Shown here piece after piece: positions 31,349 to 44,710 of a stretch of 64,000 nt of DNA. Every line of letters starts with the position of its first letter. The stretch's first letter is position 1. The stretch lies in NCBI GenBank assembly GCA_032716605.1, contig CM064509.1, forward strand, positions 39,962,924-40,026,923. Reading direction: 5' to 3'. The notes under the pieces are model-generated. The model was not told where the DNA came from. It was given only the letters and a program-made list of their open reading frames with translations, and did not search any database. Position numbers and translations under genes: made by a program. The stretch comes from Paralithodes platypus (taxonomy: Eukaryota > Arthropoda > Malacostraca > Decapoda > Lithodidae).

Positions 31349-33142
31349 GTGGTAATGCCCTGATACTAGGTACAGCACAAATTCCATCCCAATAATATCT
31401 TTCCATTGACATATCGGGATTCGAACCAGGATCTATTGTATTACCAGTCCAATGGCAAGACCACTCCACCACACCTCCCCTTGGGAAGCCATATTGGACG
31501 GCGCCAGATTTGAATAATTCGTAACCATCTTTTTAGTTTTCAAGTGGTATCCGGTTCGGTATCGTTCAAGATGACTACATTGGCCTTATTTACCTTTTTT
31601 TTTTTTTTTTTTTTAGGGAAGATAGTGTTTTATTATTGTTTTTCATGGTTTGAGTGGAGGATTTGCATTATCTTACCCATTAACCATCAATCTGAAGATA
31701 CGGCGTCAAATAGCACCATTTATTGGGTGAATCTCACTTTTACAGTAGGTGAGGGAAATTGTAGGGTAAATTGGATGGAAACATGATGGGTTGACTTGAC
31801 TTACTGTCATCCTCATATATAGTGATCTGTAAGGGAGCAAAAACAGGTTGCTGGCTCTTCGTTTTGGTGAGTAACGCTCGGGCCATTTATTGGGTGAATC
31901 GCGCTTTTGAAAAAGCCTGCCGCATAGCGGCATCCTACAAAACAAGGAGAAGTAGGTCAAGTCGACTGAATGCTTTGTTTACAAACGGGACTTTGATTAT
32001 TTTCGGTGATATTTTTTGGTTAATTAAAATGTAAAACTTGCAAACTAAACAAACCAAAATTGGGACAAGGACAATATAAAGTCAAATTAAATTATCAAAA
32101 TCGCTATGTGGAAACAACGCTTACTAAAATGAAAATTATTAAATAACAGAACACAATCCACCACATAGGGTGTACATTACTACATGAGCAAGTTAATCTG
32201 TTTCCCAAGCAAACTAATCGCACATATAACAACGCACTATCGTCACGTTAAAGGAAGTAGTCAAGTTTGGGAAGTCCGGGACGTTCTGGCAAATTTTTAC
32301 TAAACTCTGCATGAATAAAGAAACTACATGTTAAATGTAAAAATATTTAAAATCAAATTTGCAACATGACAAGACATTAACAATAGTAACAATAGTTCCA
32401 CATAGCGATTTTGATAATTTAATTTGACTTTATATTGTCCTTGTCCCAATTTTGGTTTGTTTAGTTTGCAAGTTTTACATTTTAATTAACCAAAAAATAT
32501 CACCGAAAATAATCAAAGTCCCGTTTGTAAACAAAGCATTCAGTCGACTTGACCTACTTCTCCTTGTTTTGTAGGATGCCGCTATGCGGCAGGCTTTTTC
32601 AAAAGCGCGATTCACCCAATAAATGGCGCGAGCGTTAGTCACCAAAACGAAGAGCCAGCAACCTGTTTTTGCTCCCTTACAGATCACTATATATGAGGAT
32701 GACAGTAAGTCAAGTCAGCCCATCATGTTTCCATCCAATTTACCCTACAATTTCCCTCACCCAATAAATGGTGCTATTTGACGCCGTATCTTCAGATTGA
32801 TGGCTAATGGGTAAGATAATGCAAATCCTCCACTCAAACCATGAAAAACAATAATAAAACACTATCTTCCCTAAAAAACAAAAAAACAAACAAAAAGTAA
32901 ATAAGGCCAATGTAGTCATCTTGAACGATACCGAACCGGATACCACTTGAAAAATAAAAAGATGGTTATGAATTATTTGAATCTGGCGCCGTCCAATATG
33001 GCTTCCCAAGGGGAGGTGTGGTAGAGTGGTCTTGCCATTGGCCTGGTAATACAATAGATCGGGGTTCGAATCCCGATATGTCAATGGAAAGATATTATTG
33101 GGATGGAATTTGTGCTGTACCTAGTATCAGGGCATTACCACA
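31349..33142. repeat. Large inverted repeat: arms ~764 and ~746 bp, 284-bp spacer
   Basis: 31349-32112 and 32397-33142 are near-perfect inverse copies over their whole length. Checkpoints: GATACTAGGTACAGCACAAA against its complement at 33110-33130, CGGTTCGGTATCGTTCAAGA against 32920-32940, and CTGCCGCATAGCGGCATCC against 32575-32595. The main differences are a poly-T length change at 31591 and small indels. A tRNA-like sequence lies near each tip. The spacer matches a dispersed repeat also found at 38390-38640 and 56245-56510. It ends 360 bp before zinc-finger exon 1. Confidence 0.9.
33011..33083 (+). repeat. tRNA-like sequence in right palindrome arm (mirror copy at 31408-31482, minus)
   Basis: TGGTAGAGTGGTC fits an A box and GGGGTTCGAATCCC contains a perfect B box with a paired T stem. 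The acceptor stem does not pair, so it is best read as a SINE head or tRNA pseudogene. Confidence 0.6.
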
Positions 33143-33502
33143 ATTAGGTTTTTTCAAGTTGTCTATAACAAAATTCCTCCATGTGGACTATAGGCCTACA
33201 GTAATGAAAATAATATGGCGAGTCTATTAGTCCCTATTTTCCCTGAGAAATTGATTCTAATAGCGCTGCAGTAGTGTTGTTTAAGATTATCTCCAATTCA
33301 ATGACGTTCCTTAGGAACTATTTAAGGGGTATCTCCTAGGATGTTTTTTTATCTTTTATCTGGTTGCAATTTAAGCAATCTCCGGGTTCCTAGAACATCC
33401 GGGAAGCCCTAATAATGGATTATACTCTCACGTCATTGACTGAGAGAACCACTACTAAATTAACATCATTAGTCATAACATTCATGTGGTTTTGTTACAG
33501 AG

Positions 33503-33582
33503 ATGTCAGTGTTTGTGACTGGCTCTGTGCCCAACACACCACCACAAGCCAAGTGCAGGAAGAAATATGAAACCAAATACAG
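33503..33582 (+). CDS. Zinc-finger gene exon 1
   Basis: Acceptor-like TTTTGTTACAG at 33490-33500, then ATG at 33503. It encodes [20 protein letters not shown] onward and ends two bases into a Ser codon before donor GTATGT. The exon's 5' limit is uncertain: a 5'UTR intron ending at 33500 is plausible. Confidence 0.7.
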
Positions 33583-36500
33583 GTATGTCTCTCTCTCATG
33601 GGTCATATTTTCCTTGTAATTAGTGTACCAGTAATACATATGATTGTTTATATTCATAACTAGTACCAGCAAGTTTTTATACAATTAGCACTAAATTAGA
33701 TGACTTTTGAGCTGGAGCTAGGATATTAAACATTCTCTTAGTAGACATAGGTTTGGATACAAGTAAATTGTTACATATTTTTTTTTTTTAAAGGTCAATT
33801 ATTGTGACTGTACAGTGACATCACTAATATTAATCATGCATTTTTAATTTGAAGTTTCTCATAATATAACCTCTGGTCCTCTACTTACTGTTTGTATTTA
33901 TTGATTGTTTATCTACTTCTATTTTTCATTATATATCTATATACACTGTATTGTGTTTGTTAACCGATTCGCGCACAAGGATGTGATTGCGTGCTTTTGG
34001 GGATACTTTAAAACCTTTGTGCTCATCAAGGGTGTTTAGAACTTTAGAACCTTTAGTTTAATTGCTTCAACCTCTGCAGTTGTCTTTGAGCGAGTTGTGG
34101 GCAGAAAACTAATTTTGGAGAGGTAATTATGAGATTAAGATAATTCTATTTCTCTATTGTTCTATTGTTCTACTTTATTTTATTACAGTACTGTATAGCT
34201 ATTTACAGGTACAAGCTAGATAGTTAAGTGAGGTTCCTCAGCACATGAAGGCGATAAATTCACGGCCACCCCCATGCGGGGATTGCGGCGTCTGGCTTGT
34301 TGTTGTTCCCCAGGCTGTCTGTCCGAACAGCCCCAAGGTCCCGAGCAAGGCCATAAACGAGCGCCCCCACAAAACCTTCCCTGCTTACCACTAATAAAAC
34401 CCGGGTGACCGAAGCCACTCCAAGCGGGGAGCTGAGGAGGGTGCGGAAACGCCCGGAAAACCAAAGCCCACCCAAGTAATGCCCCTCAGTAATTATGAAG
34501 GGAAAGTTGAGGGGCAAAGGAAAAATGTGATGCTTTGGCTCCCAATCTGCCAATCTCTAGGTTGGCAGTAGGGATGTCAATCTACGGAAGAGACGCCGTC
34601 ACTTGAGATCTAGAAAATATATAAGTAAAAGGAACAGTCAGAGTAAGCTATGGGTATGGTAGAGATCGCTCAGCTCTCACTCTGATAGACCAGCCCATCA
34701 CCACATGACTAGAACCTAATCCGCTCAGCATCAGCTAGGAAAGGCCCTAGAAAGCCGCCTTTGGCGGGGGGATAGCTCCCCTATTTCAAATCCTTTCGGG
34801 GTTGGGGTTTGGCTTTATATAGATAGTCACTTTCAATAGTATCAATTCTTTGCCTTTGTGATTTCTTTATTTTATTTGTACTATAAATGTAGGTTATTTA
34901 TAGGGTAACAGTTGGTAGGGGTCATATGTCCATGCTATGCTCACAGGTACCTAGCCGATACCACTGTCTTTTCTGAATATGTATTATTGTTCATATATTT
35001 TCAAATTTCAAATTTGTTTGTATATTTTGTAAATCAATATTGTTTAATGTGCAGTTTTTATCCATTAATTATAATTTTATAATTTAACAATTTGAATAGA
35101 ATACAGTACAGTACTTAAACTTGAATTGTAGTTTCTTAATTCATACAGAATTTACCTGAACGTTCTGAACTTCCCATTCGATCAAGTCCTTGAATATGAC
35201 GTGCAACTAGTTTGCTTGGGAAACAAACTTATTTGCTTATAATTATAGTGCTGTACATTCTATATGTTTTTTTTTTATCTAATATATTTCACAGTATGTA
35301 CTGTATGTACAGTCCATCCTCCTACAACGCGAGTTTAGGGGCGGCACTGCGCCTCATGTTGTAGGTATTTCGCGTTGTAGGAATAACACTTTAAATGGAG
35401 ATAAGGATGTTGTTTTTGGAGGCAAGAAGATAACATTGCATTGAGGGTGGAGATTTTGCAGGTAGGCAGGATGGCAGGGGGCATTATCCATTAGCAAAAT
35501 CATCTTAAAATCCAGTGCGCATCGACGTCATCGCGCTGTAGGTGGGGGGGGGGGGGGCGCCTGATTTGAAGCACTCGGCAAGGCCATTTCGCGTTATATG
35601 TTTTCGGCTCGGGTTATAAGAGGTTTAGGTAATTCGGGACCCCCCCCCCTCGTGTTGAAGGAGGATCGCGTTGTAGGAGCTCGTGTTATAGGAGGATGGA
35701 CTGTTTGTATATACACAGGCACATACCCCATAGCTGGGGGTGGCCGACTCGAGACAGAGCCTCCTAGTATAGTTTTGCTAAATCTTCAATGCATTATTTC
35801 CACATAGTGATTTTGATAAATTTGTTTGTCTTTATATTGTGTAATTCCTGATTTGGTTTGTTTGTTTTGCAAGTTTTACACTTAAATTATAATGCTCCTT
35901 CCATTTCGTGATTCAGTCATTTTTACTTACATATTGTTCCATTTTCTTCTCTCCAATTTATTGGTGCTTGTGTAGACTGAACATGTAGGCATTTATTTTG
36001 TCATATTCAAGTACAGTACTGTAAAGTATAAGTAAAAGCAGGCGACATTGACTTAACCCTCTCCGACATATGACGCGATTTTGAGCCTATTGGGGATACT
36101 TTAAAGCCTTTGTTACCATCAGGGGTATTTAGAAACCTTTAGTTTAGTTACTTCAACCTCTGCAGTTGTCTTTGAGTTAGCTGTGGGCAGAAAACTAAAT
36201 TTGGAGAGGTAATTATAAGAGTGAGAGAACTCTATTTCTTATTGCTAATCAGGCAACCTCTGCGTCATAAATGCGTGAAAGGGTTAATTGTATTACTGTA
36301 TTATAATATACTTTTCTGTTTTAAAGGTTCAGGAACATTTCGTATTGAGGTCGATCCTTAGAGATCTGTGCCCCATAAAATGTTCTTTCCTTTCACTTAA
36401 AACATAGGCTATTCAGTGTGCAGTTGGGTTTGAGTACATGATTAGCTTGATATCCAGTATTCGATAAATGGATATAAAATCATAGTCATATACTTAACCT

Positions 36501-39500
36501 TTAACTGTGTTGAAGGTGTAATGGTTCAAGTGTATAAGATCTGTATGTGGTAACCCAGGTTCGAATCCCTGGTGGATCACAAGCTTTCATTAATTTCATT
36601 GGAAGGTGTTTGGTGTTGGGAGTGAAATTAATAAATTAGATTATCACAGAGTACATTATTATTAGTTTATTTATATTTATTTATTTAATTAATGTATTTA
36701 TTTATTTTGTTAATGTAGCACAAAGTATGAGACAGAGTACGAGTGGGTTGGACCATCAGCCAAGGGTTTGACATATGCCCAATGTCGTTGGTGTTTAGTC
36801 GATATCTGCATCAAATCTGTCGGGGCCAAGGGACTGCGCAACCATGAGACAACCGGACGTCACAAACAGAAGGCCACCAGTCAACCTAGTCCACCACCAC
36901 AACCACCACAGACATCATCACAGTTGACCAAGTGAGGGTTGCATGGAGAACTTTTTAGAGTAAAGCCTATAGAGATTGGACGCACATTCTGCATCACCCA
37001 TAACATCCAGCAACATACTACGGTATTATCCCGTGTAGCGGGTAGACCTGTTCATATATCTTAATAAATTGGTAATATTACAATATTTTTTTACATTTTA
37101 CATTCATAAATAGTCCACTAATATAGGCTACTAGGTTAGGTTAGGTTAGGTTTTGCCGTTTGGTAAGGCTAGGTTAAAGATATTATCCAATGTTTATCAG
37201 TAAATAAGCATCTGAAAAACGGTTCTACCCACTACACAGGATCTTACCCATACTACTACCGTGAAATTACCTAGATTAGGACGGGGGCTATACTTCGGAC
37301 ATTTCTGGATAAATTAAAATGTAAAACTTGCAAACAAAGTCAAACCAAAACTGGGACAAAGACAATATAAAGTCAAAACGACATATCAAAATCGCTATGT
37401 GGAAACAACGCTTACTAAAATAAAATTTATGTAAGCTAAAGTTATGGAAAAATTACTGCATTGTGGCAGACATACTTGTTTTTTCATAACATCATGTATT
37501 TATTCCATAACTGTGGTTCATTGTATATTTTTTCTAGAGTGTCCGAAGTTATCTCCCCGTCCGTAGTTACGTCATGTTACCGGTACCACGCATAAAGCAA
37601 ATACCGGTAAAATGACGTAACTTTGGACAGGGATATCATTTCGGACATTCTGGAAACAAATATAATGAACGGCATTTATGGGATAAATACATGATGTTAT
37701 GGAAAAACAAGTAAGTCTGCAGTGTTCTTCCATATTGCAGAGCCATTTTTCCATAACTACCTTATATAGTTTTATCCAGAAATGTCCGAAGTATAGCCCC
37801 TTGACCGAAGTTAGGCCATTTTACGGTACTATACCACTAAGCAAGCACCGCACCACCACCCACCAATACTAGGTGGTTGATGTTCACCATCCACCTAGTT
37901 CTGTACAGATCTCCATTGTAAAATATTATGATAGCTTTACTTTTAGGGGAGATGGTTCATTTTTTGGGCGATTTTTGCATGTATTCATTATTTTTCTAGT
38001 TTCCTCCCTGGACCTCCATCAAATTTAAAAAAACATCCATTAAATCCACCTTCTAGTTTAATTTGTAAATTTTTTGGTAGAAAAATTTACCGGCCAAAGG
38101 CCGGTTCTTCCAACATTACAGGCTCACTATCGTTCGCCAGGGAAAAAATAGACACCTAAATAGCACGAATGGTCTAAATATTGACGAAAAAATGGGGCGA
38201 AATGTCTTAAAATTGCCAAACTAATGGGGCAAACATCTTAGCATCTGAAAACTACTGGGGCTAAACATGAGGGAGAAAGTGGTCCAGAAAACCGGCCCAT
38301 CTCCCCTTAAGTGAATAAATAGTTTCCAGTAATTTTAAAACATTATGACATTTGTAATATTATAGATATCTTATCAATACTGTATTTGTATTTTGTACTA
38401 TTGTTAATGTCTTGTCATGTTTCAAATTTGATTTTAAATGAACATTTTGACATTTGACATGTAGTTTCTTTATTCATGCAGAGTTTAGTAAAATTTACCA
38501 GAACGTCCCGGACTTCTCAAATTGACTAATTCCTTGAACGTGACGATAGTGCGTTGTTATGTGTGCGATTAGTTTGCTTGGGACCCAGATTAACTTGCTC
38601 ATGTAGTAACGTACACCCTATGTGGTGGATTGTGTTCTTTTATTTCAAATTTTTTATTTCAGTAAGCGTTGTTTCCACATAGCGATTTTGATAAGTTAAT
38701 TTGACTTTATATTGTCTTTGTCCCAGTTTTGGTTTGCATTGTTTTCAAGTTTAACATTTTAAATTATCATTGTAAAACATTATGATAGCTTTTACTTTAA
38801 GGTGTTTTGTTTGTGGCCACCCCTTTTCAGTGCTGTGTATCCAGTGTTGGAAGTGGAGGGAGTTGTGGAGCATGATATTGATGATATGGCCGACTCCCCT
38901 CGACCTGTCACCCCTCAGACCCCAAATACACCTCTCAGCCCCTCCGAAGATCCCATGCAGCCGTCGTCACCACCACCACCACTTCTAGACTTTACCACTT
39001 CACTGCCAGTAGCCCATGATACACTTCACCATGACACCTCAGCACTCCACCAGGACACTTCAACACTTCACCAAGAATCAACAACACTTCCTCCTGCTGC
39101 ATCTGCCATAACCCAAGCTTCTTCACCTCAGACTCAATGCTTGGTGGCATCACAACCTAAGGGGGTCAGTTTTACTGTACATTAATTGTTTTTCTTTCTT
39201 AATCCAATATCTGTGTATAGGGACAAAGTAGTCAAAAATGTACTCATTGCCACCTTGTGTGGCGCATTTCTTGTGTGGCAATAGAGAACTATAAATTCCC
39301 CTTAGGAATTGAAAGATTCTCTTAAGCTTTGGTGCAAAGTGCAAAAAGAAAATTCCTCCCATATTTACATTCACATTGTAAAAGGCGACTAAAATGAGTT
39401 GGCTTCAGGAAAGGCATCAGACTGGAAAATGACACTACTACCCCGTGACTACTCCAGGCCAACAGTATGCTGCCTCTATTTTTTCAGAGCATGTTGTTGT

Positions 39501-42500
39501 TGTTGTTCCCCAAGCTGCCTGGCCGAACAGCCCCAAGGCTCCGAGCACGGCCAAGGCCATATCCGAGCGCCCCCACAGAACCCTCCCTGCCGACCACAAT
39601 AAAGCCTGGGTGACCGAAGCCACTCCAAGGCGGGGAGCTGAGGAGGGTGCGGAAACGCCCGGGAAACCAAAGCCCCACCCAGGGCCCTGTGCCCCTCAGC
39701 AATTATGAAGAGAAAGTTGAGGGGCAAGGGAAAAATGTGACGCTTTGGCTTCCAATCTCAGAGCATTGACTCTGATTGCTGAGTAACTGTGATAGGGTAC
39801 CCAGAGGGTCCGTACACTGAGCAGTGGCTAATATACTTTAACTTTTGGCAACATAACTGCTTCTGCTCTATTATAAAAACTTGTGAACAAATATTTGATA
39901 GAAATTGTATAGTAGTAGTAGTCGTTCTCTAGGTTGCCTGGCCGAACAGCCATGCTTATGAAAAACTTGTTATCCAGGTTGAGGAGTCGCTGATCATAGA
40001 GTATGACAACCCAGACAGCTGTGATGACCCCCTTGCCACTAAGCCCCGGGAGACTGTTGGCTCCTCTACCAAGAAAGTCAGCAGCGAGGACAAGTATGGA
40101 TTGAGCACTGATGATCTGACCTGTAATGTGTGTGGTAAGGTGTATGTTCAGTGGACATCCCTCAAGAAACACCTCATGGACCACATCCTTCATGCTCAGA
40201 ACTCAGCAGAGGGTAAATCTAAGGTTAGTTTAACTGTAATTTGTTTCAAATTTGACTGCTGACAAAAGGTTTAATATGGTTTTGAGTGATTAGACAGAAT
40301 GGGGCTTAGAATAGATGTATTTAAGACTTTTTTTCCTGAGGTTTGCTTGTACAGTATTGGAATATCTATGACTCGCTTACTTTAGATACAGTACAGTATG
40401 TCTATCTCTTGTGGTAGATTATAATTTGTATAAGTTAATAAGATATACAAAGTCAAGTCATAAGTAAAACCAAATAGGGTTGTTGTTGTCGTTCCCTAAG
40501 CTGCCTGGCCGAACAGCCCCGAGTCCCTTAGGAAGGCCATGGCCACGGTCGGGCTTTCCCACAGAGCTTTCAAGGAGTGTAGATTGTGTTGTTGGCGTAA
40601 GTGATTGTGTGAATTGCAGTCTTCCATAATGTGTTTGATAATGTGCGGTGTAGTGTTACAACCTGGACAGGTGTCTTGGATGGAGTCATCCAGCCTCTTC
40701 TGATAACTCAAAAGGGCTGGATGGTGCCAACATCGCAGTCTAGCTAGGTGGACTCTGTCCTCATGGGAAAGGAGGGTTTCTGAGGGATGGGCTTCGGGGG
40801 GCCGTGCATGTAGCTGAGTGTTGTCTTTGGGATGGATCGGTGGGTGATTTGAGTGTGGATATACTTCTGGAGGCTGGCTTGGGGTGGGCAAGGGGGAAGT
40901 GAAGACAGTATTTGTGTATGATAATGAGTTCTAGGTGTTTTGATATTTCTTGGTGTGTATGAATGTTCTGCTATGTAGTGTAGTGGGTGGTGTTGGTTTG
41001 TGGAAGCTGCGGAGAGGAACTGTGTGCTCTTTGTGTAAGGTCTGTAAGAAGAGTGTTTGTGGAGGCACTGGAGTGTAGTGGCCTGAAGCCATGTTGTGTT
41101 GGAGCTAGGGGGTAGAGTGTGTGTGGTTAGTTGTAGTACAAGGCGTTCTGAGACTTTGAAGGGGGTGCAAAGGAGTGTGATGGGACGGTGTGAGGAGGGT
41201 TGCGCGGGGTCTTTGTTGGGTTTGGGGAATGTAATGATGACACAATGCTTCCAGATGCCTGGTATTCTGTTGTGTGAATAACTGTGGTTTGATATGTTGG
41301 TGAGTGTTTGTATGCCTTGTGGTCCTAGGTGTCTATGGTGTATATTGTTTATGTTGTCTGGCCCACAGGCGGGTGAGTGCTTGAGATTGTTGATGATATA
41401 TGCTTTGTCTGGTTGTTGGTGAAGGGTGCATAGTCAGGGTTTGTGGGGAATTGTCTCTTACGTCGGATGACACGTCGGTCGTCTTGATGGGGGTTTAGGT
41501 GGCTGACATGAAAGAAGTGATTAATGAGAGTGTTTGCTTGTTGTTTATATGAATGAATCGAGTCTTGTTGTGATTGCGGCATGTGATTTTGTTGTGTTAC
41601 TGTTGGAAATTGTTTTTGGGCTCTGTTTTGTGATCAAGTGTTTGGAGGTAATTATTCCAATTTAGTTTTGTTGTTAATCTGTGTGTTGGGTGCTTGGATT
41701 TATTGTGCGATGTCCTGTGTGTGGGGTGTTAGGGAGTGTTTCAGTATGTCGTGTTGTCTGATGAGGTTTTGAATTTCTAGTGTGAAGTTGGGGTTGTGTC
41801 TTTTTCTGTTACCTCTTGGAATGTGTTGGATGGTGTGACATGGTATAGGTAATGCCAACTAACTTGACAATAATCTTGACCCCTTGACTTCTTGTAACTC
41901 GAAAAAAATGAAAGCAATCGGGCTGACGTTTCTATCATTTGGGAAGAGTTCACTAGGAAATTGGTGTGGATATTTACAGCCAGTTTGCTCTAGGCCCTTT
42001 TGAGTTACAGAGAGGTCAGGGATCAAGATTATTATCAAATTCGTTGGCGCTACCCATACTGTAGTTATATTTATCCTGTTGACACCCCCAGACTGGAGGG
42101 CGAGAACGAGGGAAAGCTGGGCGTGGAAGAAGTGTCAGCAGGGCGGCCAGAACTACCCAGCCTCCATCATCACATTTAAAGGTCAGACATCGGGTGCGAG
42201 GTACACCACCCACTTTATATATGCTGGTTCAATTTGTATGCGATATATATAAAACAAAATACCTATAATAATTAGTAGACTTCGATAGTACATTTTGTAC
42301 CTTAGTGATTATATATTTTGATATTAAGTTTATTCACCTAACTCAACTTCTATATCATGTGTGTGTGGGGGTTTTTTTTTTGGGGGGGGGGGGCTTACTC
42401 TCGTACGTCAATGTCGGGACTATCACACTATCATGCAAGGACATCCATGCTGACCACCTTATATATCTTGTTACTGCTTTCAGCGTTCCTACAACCCTCT

Positions 42501-44101
42501 TCCCCTGTTGCACCCTCTCCCGCACTTCTATCTCTATACTCCCATCTTTACTCAACACACTGCCCAAATACTTAAATGAGCTGACATTCTCCATAGCCTG
42601 ACCATTCAACCTCACCACACACTCTGTGACTGCACCCCTTTCAAAGACCATAACCTTATTCTTCCCCACATTTATCTTCAGATTCCACTTTTCACGCACT
42701 GTTTCAAACATATTTACCAGACCCTGCAACTCCCATTCATTATCGCTCATCAGAACTTTATCGTCAGCAAACATTTTGAGTATACTTGTATTTTCCTTTT
42801 ACATTTAGTGTATTTATAAATTTTGTTCTGATTTACAAATAGCATGGTACTTAATTTTCTTTTGTTCAGGAAAGTGTTGATGAGAAGAGTGGTGCAGGTG
42901 GGTCGGGCGCAGCAAGGCGTAGAGGACGTGGTCGTGGTGTTCAGAGCCGGGTGGGTCGTGGGGCAGCCAAGAAGACACCACCACAACCACGCTCCATCAC
43001 ACAACACAAGCACCAACCACACCATGATGACTCAACACACACCAACACACAAGAATGGGAGCACCACAGAACGACTCAAGGTCACCCGGTGCTTACTAGT
43101 GTTAAGGACTCTATTGAGCTGGATACTGAAGAATGTGATGAAGATAGGTAGGTTGAGTTTGTTCATATATTTTTTCTTTACTTAACATATTATTTTTTCA
43201 TTACATTTGACAGAAGCTATACGGTAACTTAACTTGTCTTGATAGCGTAATGCATAAGTGCGAGGAATTTTGATGTGAGTATCCTAGGTTCGAGTCCTTG
43301 GAGTGCCACATGTAGGCCTATTTGTTGATTTCATTAATTGAGTTTAGAGGTGAAGTTGGTTGATGGAAAAAACATAATAATTATGTGTTATAATGTCTGT
43401 TATAAGTGGCACAGGATGGGTGGGTTTCCTAAGTGGCAGGGAAGTGAATGGACTGTGTAATTGAAGCAAAAATGTTTAATGAAAGACTGCTCATGATTTG
43501 ATTAAAAGTTTGTGCGAGAATCTTGAGTGTTACATCGGCATATGCTCGTCAATTAAGTTTAGGTAGGGCGGTAAAAGGAGAATTTTGGGATGAGCTCCAG
43601 GGTGTGGTTACTGGTTGGAAAGATGGGGAGTTTGTAATTGTGGGAGGGGACTTGAATGGGAATGTTGCTGTTGTCGTTCCCTAAGCTGCCTATCCGAACA
43701 GCTCCGAGTCCCTAAAGCCGGTATCACACGAGAGCTTTTATAGTCAACATTTGATGATCAATATTTTTCTGGCAACATTTCTGGAATATTCTGCAACGGT
43801 ATCGGAAACTAGACTGATGATAGATGAATTCAGGTGACATAAATATTATAAATGTTGACCTCATAAGCTGCCAGACCAGTGTTGAGGATAAATGTTGAGG
43901 GAAAAAGCGCTTGTGTGATAACGGCTTAAGGAAGGCATTTTGGGGCATATGCTGACGGATATGAGGGTATGCACGGGGGACGGGATCGGCCATAGGAACC
44001 TGGAGGGTGAGTATATATTAAAGCACTGTGTTGCCACAGGGATGGTGGTGTGCAATACCATGTTCAGAAAGAGGAAGAGCCAGCCATCTGATAACTTTTG
44101 A

Positions 44102-44153
<52 letters not shown>

Positions 44154-44669
44154 GACTAAGAGGGTGTACGAGAGTGAGGTGGAAGGACAGAGAGGGAGAG
44201 GTGGAAAGATGGAGTGAGGAAGTATATGGATGAAGGCGGTGCTGGTTGGGAGGAGGGGCGTTGACTGACTGGGGACAGGTGCATGGGGGCGGTTCGTTCG
44301 TGGCCACCCCTTTGGGGATCACGGCGTCAGGCAATAGATAGATAGATAGATAGATAGATTATTATTATTATTTTTACTGTACTATTTTTATTATAGAGAA
44401 AATGTAACTTCATTGGGATCTCTTTACTTGGAATCTTTGTTACTTCCAAGGCCTTTCTAGCCCATGTGAAATCCCTTATCATACATTGTTTACTGTATTC
44501 AGCTGTTTTATTACAGTTTTCTACAACGTTCTCACTTAATAATGGTAGCTGGTATTTAGATTAAATTTAAATATTAATTGTAGTTTCTTTAGGATTACAT
44601 TTATGACTGGATTTGTATTAAAACTGTCATAGAATTAATGATACACTGTATTTTACTAAATGTTATGTT

Positions 44670-44710
<41 letters not shown>

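Larger units (their letters stand above)
43500..44360 (+). mobile_element. RTE-type LINE: endonuclease fragment and 3' tail, with two nested insertions
   Basis: 43526-43669 reads [20 protein letters not shown], then [13 protein letters not shown] (the GGDxN block of the AP-like endonuclease). After two insertions it resumes at ~43929-44095 with [20 protein letters not shown] and NTMFRKRKS. (ATT)n follows at 44104-44151, then a 3' tail GGATCACGGCGTCAGGCAAT with (GATA)n (44230-44360). The RT is deleted. Confidence 0.75.

Noticed and set aside
33011..33083. Functional tRNA gene in the palindrome arm
   Set aside because: Good T arm and B box, but no acceptor-stem pairing and an irregular anticodon loop; mirrored in the other arm as part of a repeat.
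39978..40223. Alternative exon 4 donor GTAAAT about 16 bases upstream
   Set aside because: It would shift the frame into exon 5; the GTTAGT donor keeps phase 0.
42368..42391. G-quadruplex regulatory element
   Set aside because: Simple homopolymer G/T run at the broken end of an RT fragment; no support for function.
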